Counted from the first letter of the stretch, positions 33,550-45,221 are shown. The stretch: 64,000 bases of DNA from Fistularia commersonii (GCA_037954325.1 JBBMNZ010000007.1:10852501-10916500); one strand, 5' to 3'. Program-made: numbers and translations. Notes: generated by a model from the sequence alone, not told the origin.

Positions 33550-34607
33550 CATGTACTCCTTTCACTTTAGAAACAGGCTGCGCATGATTTGATTTTGAAT
33601 TGGAAACCATAATTCTGGTTGGCAATCTGGCTCTGACCCCAAAGCCCAAATCGGTCTTGGTTTTCCAATCAAAAGTGAATATTATTGAGTATCTTGGAGA
33701 GCTGAAAGTCTTCAGCCCTGATGGATCTGAACAGGAGTGCCTCAAGGGTCACTGCTTGGCTGCTCTCAGTCAACACACCCCTTACGTTATGCGATCATTT
33801 TCTTAGCCCAAATATGCTGATGATTCTCATTTATCTCTCTCGTTGCGCCCGGTGACCTCACATTCCCCAATCTGATCTCTTCACGTCATGCTGATATTCT
33901 GCATAAATGAAAGATGGGCATTTTGACTTAACCTCTCGAAGAATGAGCCTCTTGCCATCCCAGCCAGTCAGTCTATCAGACAACAAATCAATATCCAGCT
34001 CGAATCAACTCGGCTCATTACCACAAAGTCGGACCGAAATTGGGCCTTTCGTGATTGATGATCATTGAACCTTCAGGCTTTGTGTGGCTTCAGTTGCCCG
34101 GACATGCTGATTTGCTTGTCTGGAATCAGAAAGCTTTGACATCGCTTGGCTCAGGCTGCAGCAGCACTCTGGGCCGTGGTAATATCAACCACGGCCACTT
34201 CACCGCCTTCACCGATTCCTCTCAGTGCACTTTTAAACCTTAGCAAATCATCAACTGACTCAGAACACGGCATCACTCTTCCGCTTATATCTCTTTAAAC
34301 TGAAAGCCTTGACACAATCCTGCAGGAGAGTGACGCCAGTCCCCCCACACCTCCTCCAACACACACCCTCACACGACACCCCTGTATTTATGGATTCACT
34401 TGGTCTTTCTTGGAAAGTTCAACCAATGAAAGTTGCCACAAAGTCACAAAATTCTACTACACCAACTGGATCGCCCATGTCCATCCAATGATCTTGGCTA
34501 CCTTTAAAAATTAAGTCAAGACAGAATCAAAGTAAGACTGAATATTTAAAAAAAATAACAAATTGTGAATACTCCTGAATATCTCTATCAATATATATAT
34601 ATAAAAC
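33550..34607. other. Unique DNA
   Basis: No gene or repeat landmark recognised. The short frames at 33530-33806 overlap on both strands and have no domain signature. Confidence 0.4.
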
Positions 34608-34875
34608 CAAAAGGTCTTCAAGCGAAGAAAGTCCAGTTGCCAAGACAAGAAGATTTCGACAACAATTCACCATGACCTGGATGACCGAGAACCTCCACAA
34701 GCACACGATATATATATATATGTGTGTGTATCAATATATATATATTATATATATATTGATATGTGTGTGTCTTGGGGCCTTTGTTCGATATGTCTTGGCA
34801 ACTGGACTTGAATTTCTTCACGTGAAGATGTTTCAGCCCTCATCCGAGAGGCTTCTTCAGTTCTAATGACCAACG
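34608..34875. repeat. Inverted pair of Penelope terminal repeats around a TA/TG hairpin
   Basis: A sense terminal repeat (AAGTCCAGTTGCCAAGACAA at about 34626, then TTCACCATGACCTGGATGAC) is followed by TA/TG/TA microsatellite sequence at 34708-34770. Then comes an antisense terminal repeat (GTCTTGGCAACTGGACTTGA, then CCCTCATCCGAGAGGCTTCT). The microsatellite itself is self-complementary around TGTATCAATATATAT and ATATATATTGATATG, so the whole segment can fold into a long hairpin. Confidence 0.78.
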
Positions 34876-35785
34876 GGGAAGTTTTTGATTTTTGTGGCCA
34901 TGTCTAGGTTCTGCTAGCTTGTTGATTAGCAGAAAATACGTGTAAAGGGGTTTGTTATGCTAATGGAGGTGTCATTCGCTGGAACAAAAGAGCTTGTCTT
35001 CAAACAAATGGCCCTTGTCCTTCAGGTGTCAGTGGACCGCAGAGTCCTGTCCTGAAGTGGTGGCTCTCCTGTGTTAAGCCATCCATTTGTGCAGAGGTTG
35101 TTTGGTTTCTCCAAAATAGACATCATCACAATCCTCAGGACAGCATACACCACATTCTCTATCTTGTTCCTGTGTGTTTTGTCCTTTGGGTACAGCAGTT
35201 TTTGTCTTGAGTGTTGTGGGGTGTTTGACATGCACTGGTATATGGTGTCTGTTGAACACTCTTCAGAGTTTCTCCGAAACACCAGCACCATACGGCATGA
35301 CACTATTCTTTTGTTTGTTGTTGTCTTTCTCCTGTTCTACGTTCCTGCATCTGGGGGTTTCTGATTTGGCGAAGGCCCAATTAGGGCAGCCACAGGATCT
35401 CAAGGCTTTCCTGACGTGTTGTATCTCAGTCTTGCTTCCTTCGGCGGTTTAAGGGATGTTCTTGACCCGGACGTGTAGAGTTCTGATTACCCCCAGTTTG
35501 TGCTCAAGGGGTCGGTGTGAGTCGAAAAGTAGCTATCGGTCGGCATGTGTTGGTTTTCTGTAATCTTGATGTCCAGGCTTCTGCTCTGTTGGATGTGAAC
35601 GCAACAGTCCAAGAAGGGGAGTTGGTCGTCACTGACGTCCTCCCTTGCGAATTTGATGTGGGCGTATAATTCTATTCATCGGTGCACTGCCCTTTTGTGT
35701 CACCCCAAGTTTCTCCCGATGGCCTGGTTAACGCCTTGGATGACAGCTTTGCCACCATCGATGTGCGAATGTGTTTATGTGTGTG
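34876..35785 (-). pseudogene. Penelope-like retroelement relic with GIY-YIG region
   Basis: Minus-strand remains of the C-terminal half of a Penelope-like element. In broken frames, from the 5' side, come FLDCCVHIQQ near 35600, a CRMVLVFRRNSEECSTDTIY-like block at 35250-35303, then NVVYAV at about 35145-35160. A frameshift leads to PEDCDDVYFGETKQPLHKWM at about 35076-35135. The VVYAV...VYFGET arrangement is the GIY-YIG endonuclease signature as it appears in Penelope elements. SGQDSAVH follows near 35050. Stops and frameshifts make it inactive. No reverse-transcriptase catalytic block is visible. It lies beside the inverted terminal repeats on its 3' side. Confidence 0.85.
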
Positions 35786-35878
35786 TGTGTGTGTGTGTGT
35801 GCTAAATGCTATCTAGTGTGAAGCGCTTTGGAAACCCTGAGGTGTGAAAGCGCTCTCTAAGTTGAGACCATCACTTCT
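35745..35878 (+). repeat. SINE-like 3' tail with TG tract
   Basis: Contains CCATCGATGTGCGAATGTGT, a TG run at 35779-35802, then AGTGTGAAGCGCTTTGGAAA and GGTGTGAAAGCGCTCTCTAA. The same landmarks occur at 50380-50480 (AGTGTGAGGCGCTTTGAAAC, GTGAAAGTGCTATATAAGT). It is a dispersed fish repeat tail; the family was not named with certainty. Confidence 0.6.
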
Positions 35879-37189
35879 GATTAAAACGTGCTTCGTTTTA
35901 AGTAGTTGTATTATAATATTGATACATCTACTCATCGCTTACTGTGCTGCGTCAAAAAACAAACAAACAAATGAAAGCTTGTTTGTACAACAGCCCATAT
36001 TTTAGAAAACTAATTCTGCAGCTGCTGCTGACGTTCTGACAGATACCATCCATCTCTCGAGCCAAGATCTTGAACAGAGTTAATATGCAATAAATTAATT
36101 TAGATTCCATTGTCTTCTGCATGAATTAAAGTGTTCAGTTGTCACCAACAGTGTTGCACATATATGGGCCACAAGGCGGCAGCATTCCTCGGTATTTAAA
36201 AACCAAAAATTGAGGAGTGGGGGTCATTTGGACACCTTTGGAGAAAATGGGTAGCCTAAATAGCACTGCGACACAGAGGTCCCAATTTCAGCTTTTGCCT
36301 TCCAGGGGAACGCCCTCGGGTCAGGACCGAGGGAAACCTCTGGGGCTGAAAACAGATGGTCGGAGGATGGGAGGAAAAGGGTGAGGCTTTTCTAAGTGAA
36401 GACCACAAATGCGCTGTGACAACTAAAACCAGCCAGCAGCAAATGAAAATGGATGCACACAAGACAGAGAGCGGTGCAGGGGAGAAAAGAAAAGGGGACA
36501 GGTTGCTCAGTGCCTTCCTTCCACTTCCCCTGTAACCTTTTGAAGGAAAAGAAAAAGAAGGAACGTCTCTGGAGGCAGTGAGGCAGAGAAAGCGGAAACC
36601 CTCCGAGACCAAGGTGTTTGGATCTGTGGGTGTGTGTCAGACTGTGTGTGTGCGCACATGTGGCGGGAATCCTTCAGTGATAGGAGAATATGGAGCCAAA
36701 ATCATACGATGTTCGAGAACGCCGAACATTTGGCTTCGAATTCTCGACAAGTGGATGTCAATTTGTTAATTTCCAGTCAACTCGGCGTAAGAATTTCTCA
36801 GCTCCTACAACGTTCTAATTGCAGATCTCACTCTGGATTGACTTCAAAATGAGAATGGTTCCATGAGTTTCACTCAAAAGCCGCTTTCCTAAAATCAAAG
36901 AAGAGGATGCATTCTGTAGACTCTTCAAATGTGTTGGAATTTTCTATTCTGCAAACTGCAGACCAGGTGGGTGTAGATTTTATGGGATGGCTGATGTGGT
37001 GGTCCCCTGCCACCACATCAGCAAACAGCAAATATGAATTAGCGGTGGCTGTGTTAAAGCCATAGGAGCGCACAGCAGGAGCTTTCTGCAGATCCTAAAA
37101 TCCCCTTGGGAACTAAACCAGTTTTGGTGCATTTGTAGAGCATTTGTACGAGGAAGAGGGACCTTAGATCTTAGAACCATATATTTACT
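35879..37189. other. Unique DNA
   Basis: No gene recognised. The 118-codon antisense frame at 36256-36612 has a low-complexity composition and no domain signature. Confidence 0.45.
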
Positions 37190-37426
37190 CCTACTCTAAG
37201 CGGAGTCTTTTTATATTTCCATAGGAACTAAGTGATGTAGGTGATTGGTGGAACTCATAAACCATGCAGATTATCAAATGCTTCTTGCAGACTGCGGGGC
37301 GCCATTTTGAGAAACTATCGTCGTTGCTGACTATTTTCTCACGACAAAATGGAGAAAAACTGAGAAATGGACCGACGAAGAGGTCCAAGTTCCCCTGGCC
37401 TGTTGCATCACAGAGGGTTTCCAGGG
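37190..37426 (+). mobile_element. SANT/Myb-like repeat, copy 2, truncated by Penelope
   Basis: Landmarks are TTCCATAGGAACTAAGTGAT, GGTGATTGGTGGAACTCATA, TTTTCTCACGACAAAATGGA, AAAACTGAGAAATGGACCGA and CGAAGAGGTCCAAG, in the same order as copies 1, 3 and 4. The ORF start is blurred by frameshift. Similarity stops at CAGAGGGTTTCCAGG near 37425, exactly where Penelope sequence begins. Confidence 0.75.
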
Positions 37427-37722
37427 CCGCCACTTTAGGACAAGACTCTGCGGTCCACCTACACCTATCTTCGTTTGAAGATAGCGATGTCCATATTCTG
37501 GCCAGAGAATACAGATGGTTTGAGAGAGGGGTCAAAGAAGCCATCTTTGTCAAAACAGAAAACCATCTTTGTACAGAGAAGAGGGCCTCGGACACAACCT
37601 TTCACAAATGTACAACGCTGTGCTGGGATCAATACCAAGACGGATTTGCACAAATGAACCAGCCACATCTGCACCCTCCAAACAACCAGGAAAGACCCAC
37701 CACTGGAACCAGCCCCCGGTAA
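37264..37722 (+). pseudogene. Chimeric open frame: SANT-repeat 5' part, Penelope 3' part
   Basis: An uninterrupted 152-codon frame whose first about 54 codons translate the SANT repeat out of its original frame. The remainder is Penelope C-terminal sequence (LGQDSAVHLHLSSFEDSDVH, then REYRWFERGVKEAIFVKTE). The Penelope part matches the element's segment just downstream of the GIY-YIG region and is in frame for about 60 codons before diverging. The join is an accident of insertion; there is no sign of promoter, splice site or selection. Listed because it could be mistaken for a small gene. Confidence 0.8.
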
Positions 37723-37790
37723 CTTCCACATGAGCCTCTGCCATTTGCCGAGACAAGAAGCTTTCGACAAGAACATACGTGGACTGGTGA
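37427..37790 (+). mobile_element. 5'-truncated Penelope-like element
   Basis: Begins CCGCCACTTTAGGACAAGAC, corresponding to the SGQDSAVH region of the Penelope relic at about 35050 on the other strand. It continues with the WFERGVKEAI segment and ends in a terminal-repeat scrap (GAGACAAGAAGCTTTCGACA at 37750-37770). The missing 5' part fits target-primed, truncating insertion into the SANT repeat. Confidence 0.82.
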
Positions 37791-38324
37791 TTTTTTTTTC
37801 AGCCTATAAAGCAACATTTAATTCCACCTCGGGTTATTTAAGAGTTGAGCTTTGCTTTGTGTTATTTCCAGCCATTTAAATCAAGTAAACGTCACAAATT
37901 CCGATTCTGATACTGATGTCCGAGGCCAACCAGTTTTCAAGGAATTTCTCGGGCCCCGTGTTGCATTCATCTTTTTAATCTTGTTTGTTTGGCAGCGTTG
38001 CCGTGGCAATGCTTTGCCAGTCAACTCCAAACGCCGTGGCATATTCCAGCAGGAGACTAGCCACATTGCTGCTACAATGAGACATTGTTCACCAAAATGG
38101 AGCAGAGCTATAATTGATTTCATGAATTACTTGTACATTGTTTACCCTGCAAGGAAGTGAAAAAATGGCTTCAGTGAAAAGGGCCATTGTGGATATAGTG
38201 TATGTTCTATGTCAACTGATCAGTCAGCGACCAGTTGGTTAACAGGATTCTTGTAATTCCCACTTTTCCACCGGGATGGAACGGTGTACAAAGATGGATA
38301 ATTCTAAGGATAAAAGAAGAAAGA
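37791..38324. other. Unique DNA
   Basis: No gene recognised. Frames at 37852-38160 (plus) and 37881-38123 (minus) overlap, with no domain signature. Confidence 0.4.
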
Positions 38325-38725
38325 CATCCAGTGCAGCCGTCCATCCATCATCCCCCGCTTATCCGCAGTCAGGTCGCAGGGTATCAGCCAGAGCAGTGAG
38401 GCCCAGACCCCCCTCTCACCCGCCAAATGGTCCGGCTCCTCTGGGGGGACCCCAAGGTGTTCCCAGACCAGCCTGGAGACATAGTCTCTCTAGGGTCTTC
38501 TCTGTGGTCTCCTCCCAGATGGACATGCCTGGATTACCTCCCCCGGAGGCATCCAGGAGGCATCCTTACCAGATGCTCGAGCTATTTCATCTGACTCCTC
38601 TCGAGGCGGAGGAGCGGTGGCTCTACAGATGACCAAAATTCTCACCCAAAGGGAGAGTCTGGCCACCCTCATGGGAAAACTCATTTCGGCTGTTTGTATC
38701 CGCGATACAAGCAACATCCAGAGCA
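38325..38725 (-). mobile_element. LINE 3' coding end, clade not assigned (antisense)
   Basis: Plus-strand landmarks are TCCATCCATCATCCCCCGCT, CCTCTGGGGGGACCCCAAGG, GGAGACATAGTCTCTCTAGG, GGAGGCATCCAGGAGGCATC and CTCATTTCGGCTGTTTGTAT. The minus frame at 38490-38843 reads TAEMSFPMRVARLSLWVRIL and then SWMPPGEVIQACPSGRRPQR. These resemble the AEMSFLRRVAGLSLRDR and MPPGRLP...GRRPRGRP tail of a LINE family abundant in fish. Frameshifts show decay. The clade is not certain. Confidence 0.72.
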
Positions 38726-38754
38726 GCAAATAAATAACACGCAAATGGCCAGTG

Positions 38755-39005
38755 AGTCTTGGAAAGAGGTACCTGAATGTTGTGCACAGAGGTTGTGCAA
38801 AAGAAGGCAACACCTTCATGTCAAATTGGCAAAGGCCAAGCAACGTATACCAGTTTAAGAAGAACAGATGTTTAAACGGCCCCTAACACCATTTCTGTCA
38901 GATTCCCCGATTCTTAGCGTGCCTGACGTGTTGGTGGGACCTAGGATGGCTCTCCAGGAGTTTGGCAACTGAGTTTCTTGCAAAGTATCAAATGTCACTG
39001 AGGGG
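38755..39005. repeat. Unnamed dispersed repeat, copy B
   Basis: Shares the CCTGAATGTTGT, TGCAAAAGA, CTCCAGGAGTTTGGCAACTG and AGTTTCTTGCAAAGTA landmarks with 15940-16145. It has about 40 bp more in the middle. It follows the LINE tail at 38325-38725 directly, so it could be part of a compound element. Confidence 0.5.
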
Positions 39006-41235
39006 GTATTTGGAGACCTGTAGGTTCAACGGGAAATAGCTGTAAAAGAACATACATTTACTGACGTATGAGACCTGGCACTTTAGGGTGGAGGATAAAT
39101 ATCCTGCATTTTGAAATGTGATACAATACTTGCAAATTTGGTTCCAAGCGAAACATATAAACGATAAACAGTTCATGCTAATAACGGTCAGCTTTGTCAG
39201 CATACACGGTGTCATAAAAGTTCGAATGAGTTGATAATTGAGAATCAAAAAGAAACATTAGCTCACTTATATGATATATATATCGCGTAACTAAGTGATA
39301 TAGAATAAGTATCTAAGGTTCTATAGGATGAGTGTCAAAGACGGTGTTCTTTGAAGCTCTGCTTGAGGTGAAACTTTTTTGAATTTGATTTTTGATCATC
39401 AATTTGTTCAAAGTTTTATCATGTTTCTTTTTTTTTACAACAATGGTAAATATTTAGATTTATGGTATTTCAACCACATAGGTTGGCCTAATCTATTTGT
39501 GTCTAATTGAATAAATACTTTTCAGATATTGTTTTCATCCGATCAGGGTTTGCAGTTTTCAGTCATATCAGTCCAGGCAAAAAGCGCAGGATCATGACCG
39601 TGATGACAGTTAAGGATCAGGCTTGCCCCAAATAACAATGCAAATTTTTCCACCAGCCTGGCCTCTTCCCTTAGAGTTGATTTAACTCACATTTTTGCCT
39701 TTTCAGTTTTGCTTTTTGGAAGAGCGATCAGCTGTTTTGGGACAGATAACCGTCCCACTGTTCTCTATGAATGCTAACTGATTTTGCCCCATTTTCGGCA
39801 CAGCCTCCAGTCCCACTGGAAGTGTTGCTGCAGTGGAGCGAATCCTCAGCAAAACTCACTGGTTTACCCTAGAGTTGTTTTTTGTCTCTTGGAAGGGGAA
39901 GACGCTTTATTCAATTATAATATAAAAAAAATGAAACAATTGTTATTTTTGCTACTTTCTGATTTAGCATCTCAGTTGTTTTCGCATCCATATGGTCTAT
40001 ATGCAGGAGACCACTACGCCTCTGATGATCATGTTGTCATCAGCAAACAAATATCCAATGCCTTTCATATGGGTAGCCAGAAATTATTCTTTGAAATATA
40101 AACAAATCAATGAATTGACCAATACATTCATTCAGTCATTCATTCAGATTCACCAACATGATAAATACATAAATAAAAAAAATTAAGTAAGTGAATAAAT
40201 AAATGGAACAATGATTGATTGTCTTAATGTACCAAACAAATTAATTACTCATAAACTAGACATATGGAGCAAAAGCAGCAAACTCAGGCATTGGAATGAA
40301 CCTTCATGAATGCCCGGGGACTACTAACTCTTCTCATGGCATAATATGGGTCAGCTGAACAGCCGGAGGCTAGCGGGGTGCTGATTGGACGACAACACCG
40401 GGAACAGGGTGGGGTTGACAGGAAAGGTAATTGTACTGGGAAACTAAACCAAGATAAGAGGAGAAACTTGATAATTCTACATAAATCCAGGAATAAAAAC
40501 AGAATCTGGGACTTTAAGAGTAGCAGCTCCACCAGCTGAGATACCGAAGCAAATAATCTCGTTTTATGGTTTCACCAATGATGAGCAAAGGTCACGGAAG
40601 GTTATTGGTTAGATGTTGTCGGAGCCCGTGCCTACCTTTTGTCTTTCACAACTCGGTTTTTAAGCTTTTCAGATATCAATCGCACATAAAATGTAATGAG
40701 AAAGGGCGCACACTGGACAAAGGCAGCGTGACAATTCCATTCCACTTTTGTGAAATCCCCCTTTGAGGCGAACCCCCCCCAACTTGATTGAAAAGAATGT
40801 GTTAAGACTTTGGGTAGGGATGAACAATTAGGCTGTAAATTGGCCGCGCTCCAACCCTCTGAAATAAAGACAGGACACGGAGCCAACAGAAATCACTCAC
40901 ACTCCAAGATTATATCAGCGGCGGGCAAAGTGCTTTTTTAAGTGAGAGCATCTTAAAAGGAAATTTGGGTGACAGGTCAGAAAGTTGAATAATGCAGAGC
41001 ATGCAAAACTTGGGGCAAATCTCCCTCTCAGCACCAAATTGAGAGCGCAAGCGAGCTTGTGTGACACCCTTCAAGGGTTTTCTTCAATGATCTCCCATTT
41101 GCTTTAATGGAAAGATGAAATGCCTTTAGCGTATGCTATAATAGAAGAGAGAGCAAAAATTGATATCTGCCAGTTGGGGTGTTGGTGATGGTGGCGGGTA
41201 ACCTGAAAGGAAGTCAATGGGATCTAAGTGTCTCT
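39006..41235. other. Unique AT-rich DNA
   Basis: No gene recognised. T-rich and A-rich runs occur at 39425-39440 and 39920-39935. A degenerate ATTCATTCAGTCATTCATTC stretch at 40125-40150 may be an old SINE tail. Confidence 0.45.
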
Positions 41236-41785
41236 CTAGGCAACAAAACCAAAATGTGGTCTAATTAATTTACCTAAAATACGGGCATTTAGCCTCCGCT
41301 GGCTTGGAGACGGGGTCCGGCATAACATCAAATCTGCTGCACAGTTGGGCAACCCGACATTGAATATGGCCCCGATGAATACCAGGTGACTCCGATAAGA
41401 CTCCCCAGACTCAATAACCCATCGGATGATTGATGTTAGTGTCGTCATGCTGTTGATAAAGTACGCCAACGCCTTGCTTTGACTCCATAGATGTTCGAGG
41501 TATGAAGGAATGGAGTCTTGAGCCCGGCTGAAATGTAAATAGTGGAGCCATTTCTGTAATTTCATCATGTCGAACGGGACCAAATCGATAGCCGCATGCC
41601 TCGCAGATACTGTCATCGATGATGCTGACTCCGTTCGGCTGGATGTAAAGTATGACCGCAAGAGGGATGCCATTTCCAGCTGGGCCAATGAGAATTTCGC
41701 TCTCATTGTGATCGAATGTAATTTCACACTCAGGTAAACCATCTTTGCCCGAACCAGTCGGTACCCTGATCCGGCTTCTGTGCAA
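41236..41785 (-). other. Unrecognised long overlapping frames
   Basis: Two minus-strand frames of 168 codons (41236-41742) and 124 codons (41411-41785) overlap, and the plus strand is also only lightly interrupted. The 168-codon frame has an ordinary protein-like composition (for example ARHAAIDLVPFDMMKLQKWL), but I do not recognise a family. There is no splice pair, start context or polyadenylation pattern that singles out one frame. It may be a decayed retrogene, a transposon ORF or chance. A host gene is not supported. Confidence 0.3.
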
Positions 41786-42273
41786 GCGTCAGCAGAGATT
41801 TGGAGAAGTGGAGATAAGCCATCGTTAGATACTTCATAGCATGGCTAACTGCTAGCCCGTGGAACGAACTCACATGGAGTCCCACTCTGACCGACTTACC
41901 TCTGCTACTTACGTCGGCTTGTAAAATTCACGCTCGACAACTGTTACTCACAGCGGCCAGAGCAGGGAAATAATGTAACCTCATTGCCTTGTACTGACTC
42001 TGTCGGGAGGATGTGTGGAGGTGGGAAATAAATTTGACTCTGTAAAGTGATTTCCAGGTGAGGATTTATCACAGGAGGTGATACGAGGGTTCGGGATGAG
42101 CCACGCTCGCTATCGTGTGTGCACATGTACTTCTTGTCCAATGGTTACAAAATGTTTTCTGGGCTGGTGAATGGTGGAATAGCGGTCCCTTAATAGGACC
42201 ATCGTGTTTGACCAGCTCCCCCGGCAAGGTGCATCATTTGCAACCACGTGGCTGCGGTTGGATTTACGCATAA

Positions 42274-42638
42274 CTAGATCAGACGGATTGCGGGTGCTGA
42301 TAATTGCTTCGACAGAATGGAGCCTGCTGACACAAGGTCAGGCAGGGAGGTGGAGCCATAGCTGAAGGAGATACTGCGAACTGCTGTGAGAAATGCAGCC
42401 AGCGAAGGGCAGGCATTTCCTCCCGGGTCGCCAAATACCAGGAAGCTTGTCTCCTCACCCTCAATGTGACTTTCGGAGGTTGCCGCAAATGGGCATTGGG
42501 CATCAGGAGGAAAGGTTTGCAAGGAAAAAATACCATTGATGCTCCTTTGATTCCAGAGAGAGGTTGCAGAGCATCAAGCTGAGCGCTACGGTGAATCCTC
42601 TTCAGAAATGCCATTGTTCCCCCCGCCAGTGATGCCAT
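42274..42638 (-). other. Second unrecognised open block, same strand
   Basis: Minus frames of 119 codons (42279-42638) and 82 codons (42274-42522) overlap in relatively GC-rich sequence. The shorter reads TSFLVFGDPGGNACPSLAAF among others. Neither matches a family I know. It lies about 0.5 kb upstream, in the minus-strand sense, of the block at 41236-41785, so the two could be remnants of one element. Confidence 0.3.
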
Positions 42639-42779
42639 GGCGACAGTCAGAATGGCACGGCTGAGCTTTTATTTGAAATAAATATACCGACCATTCTTAT
42701 TTCTCTGTAGTCACAGAAAAACGCTACACATTCCCGTGATATGTGAGCCTCCTCCATGAGCAGCGATGACTAACCTTAT

Positions 42780-42955
42780 TTCATTCATTGTCTGCCATCA
42801 CAGAGATGCTATAGCCTATACCAACTGTCTTTGGACGAGAGATGAAGTGCACTGTTGACCAGTTGCCAGTCAGTCACGAGGCCACATATAGAGACGTAAT
42901 GTTTGTCTGGGCTTTTACGGGTCTCCAATGAATATGATATGAGATGTATGTTATT
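42780..42955 (-). repeat. tRNA-headed SINE fragment (antisense)
   Basis: Reads TTCATTCATTGTCTGCCATC, TATAGCCTATACCAACTGTC, GTTGACCAGTTGCCAGTCAG and CCACATATAGAGACGTAATG. The head is missing. Confidence 0.7.
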
Positions 42956-43104
42956 GACCCTAGGATTGGGAAATTATATGGCAACAGCAGCATAACATAC
43001 AGAGAACAGACTGTGACAAGCTACAATTAAACTAAACTACACTAGAATGGACTAAAATAAAATAAAATCGGAAAGTATCATAAGTATAAAAGTATATCCA
43101 TGCA

Positions 43105-43235
43105 TATTTACGTCTCAGTGAATGGTTGTGTATCTGTATATGTGGCCTTGCGATTGACTGGCGACCAGTCCAGGGTGTACCCCGCCTCTCGCCCGACAAC
43201 AGCTGGGATAGACTCCAGCATCCCTTATATGACAT
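43105..43235 (+). repeat. tRNA-headed SINE fragment (sense)
   Basis: Well-preserved body: GCGATTGACTGGCGACCAGT, CCAGGGTGTACCCCGCCTCT, CGCCCGACAACAGCTGGGAT, AGACTCCAGCATCCC. Being close to the family consensus it is probably a younger copy. The short plus frames at 43100-43330 are its translation. Confidence 0.82.
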
Positions 43236-44164
43236 TCACCGTATGGCTTCCTGTGGGAAAAAAAGACCTGAACGAAGTCGAGGAGGAGGTGAGCACGAAA
43301 TCCGACAAGACACCAAAAAGAGGTAGATGATAAGAGGCGATACTGAGGAGGAATCAGTCAAATAGAAATAACGTAAAATATACAGAATTATTATTTTTTT
43401 ATCTCAAAAGGAGTACTAGTCGGACAACAAAAGCCAGAGGTAGAGATTGGAGTTATGGAATGTGCTTAAAAAACATGGTTGCAGAAGACTGAAGCTTGGA
43501 TACTATGAGAGTCGGGTCAATTCATTTTACTCTGGAGTCAGATTAGCTAACCCCCTCCTGATGCTTTGAGATGAGAAAACGTTGGATCGGCAAGTTGTCG
43601 CTGATAAATGCTTTTTTTTCCACAAAAACTTTTGAGAGAACCGCAACCGTCTGTGGTAAGAATATATGGTGATTAAAATACTGAAAAAGTTGACGTATCT
43701 TTGTTGCACTTTCCCGTTTGCAACAACATTTCACAGAAAACCTTGCCGTTCTTCGGCTCTTGTCAGTGTTTGCTTGTTAATCTTCCTTTTTTTCCCGCTA
43801 CCACACCTGGCTCAGCGTGAGTCGTGTCCCGGAGGGGCTGCTAATACCTCAATATGAAAACCGGAAGACGCGATTTACATGATTTTAGGGGCTTTCTTCA
43901 ACCTTTCTTTAATGAACCCCTCAATGCAAACAACATTTTATCGGAGGGATAAAACTAGAGGCGTTTGGATTTCCTATCTGTAATAACGCGCCTGTCTTCC
44001 CACCTGTCTTTTCAAGACGAAACAGTTTAGCATTTAGTATTAAAGAGCCTTACTTGAGCGTCATCCATCTGTTAGCTTGTTGTCACTTAAGCTCCGCTGA
44101 CTGGAAACTGATACGCTCTTGAGGGACTGGCAATCAACACGTTTTTGATACTGTTAAGAAATGA
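43236..44164. other. Unique DNA
   Basis: No gene or repeat landmark recognised; frames at 43527-43734 are on the minus strand and lack domain signature. Confidence 0.45.
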
Positions 44165-44385
44165 TCATTATCTTTTCCTGTGCTCAGTGTCACGGAGGTA
44201 CTGGAGCGCACCTGAGTTGACTGGGGCGAGATGCAGGGTTCACCCTAATTTTGGAGAACCGATTTAGGTTCTCCAACCTTCTACATGCTTTTGTGTTGTT
44301 GGAAACCCAGAGGGAACCCTCGCAGACATGGGGAGAATGTGCATATCCATGTTGTCCCTATGTTAAATCAGGACCAATAATTCAC
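44165..44385 (-). repeat. tRNA-headed SINE, diverged (antisense)
   Basis: Reads TGTGCTCAGTGTCACGGAGG, GATGCAGGGTTCACCCTAAT, then CTACATGCTTTTGTGTTGTT, GGAAACCCAGAGGGAACCC and ACATGGGGAGAATGTGCATA. The match to the SINE is clear but diverged. Confidence 0.65.
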
Positions 44386-44819
44386 TATTGCAAATGATCT
44401 GTTTACTTGGGGTTCAGTGTCTCCCCAAATGAGTGGGGAATCAGACTACCAACTTTCTTATCTCCACCGACTGAACAACAGGCGCTTCGCTACACTCTTC
44501 CACAAACCAGCCCCCATTGAAATGAACTGCATCGGGTCTCTGTCAATCCAGCGGGGAGACAAATCTGCAAACTCCAGTAACCACATCACATCTGCCACGT
44601 GGTGAAAGCTGTAACTGAATTTGGCTGATGACACCTAGCGTCTAATACCAGGGTGTGGGGGCCATCTGCTTATAGGTGGGCTGCTGATTCGATCGCCCCT
44701 CTCCTCCCCGAAGTCCGAGTGTCCTTGAGCCATGTGTCTGTGTGTGAATGAGGTTTAACCATAAACATAGTTAAAAAATATACTAAACAGGATGAGATTC
44801 TTTATTATATATGCATCTA
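44386..44819. other. Unique DNA with a SINE-like scrap
   Basis: At 44650-44765 landmarks such as TGCTGATTCGATCGCCCCTC and GAGTGTCCTTGAGCCATGTG resemble the head of another fish SINE. The rest, 44386-44640, is not recognised. Confidence 0.35.
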
Positions 44820-45169
44820 TATCTATAGTATATATACACAAACACACACACATTTACATTTCTATATGTGTGATTGTGTGTATATGCCCCGCCTGCAAAA
44901 CCCAGAGGAGAAGGTCAACATTTGTCCCCAGAGTCGTCCAACTCCTCAATTCCCAGAAACCCTGCAAAGCCCTCATCGCCTTAGCAGCCCATTTTTTATT
45001 TATTATTTTTTATTTTATTCTTTCATGTTCACAATTTGATGCTTCTACCTCATGTGCGCTCAAATTGCTTTTTCAGGACAAACATGTTTTTTCTGATTCT
45101 GATTCTTATTCTGGTATGACCTGCACATACAAATACACAAATATATGCATATATGTCTTTAGTTATGTA

Positions 45170-45221
<52 letters not shown>

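Noticed and set aside
42319..42522. Possible family C receptor-like fragment (SYGSTSLPDL)
   Set aside because: A short resemblance to the SYASTxPEL motif of metabotropic glutamate receptors, but nothing else in the frame supports it.
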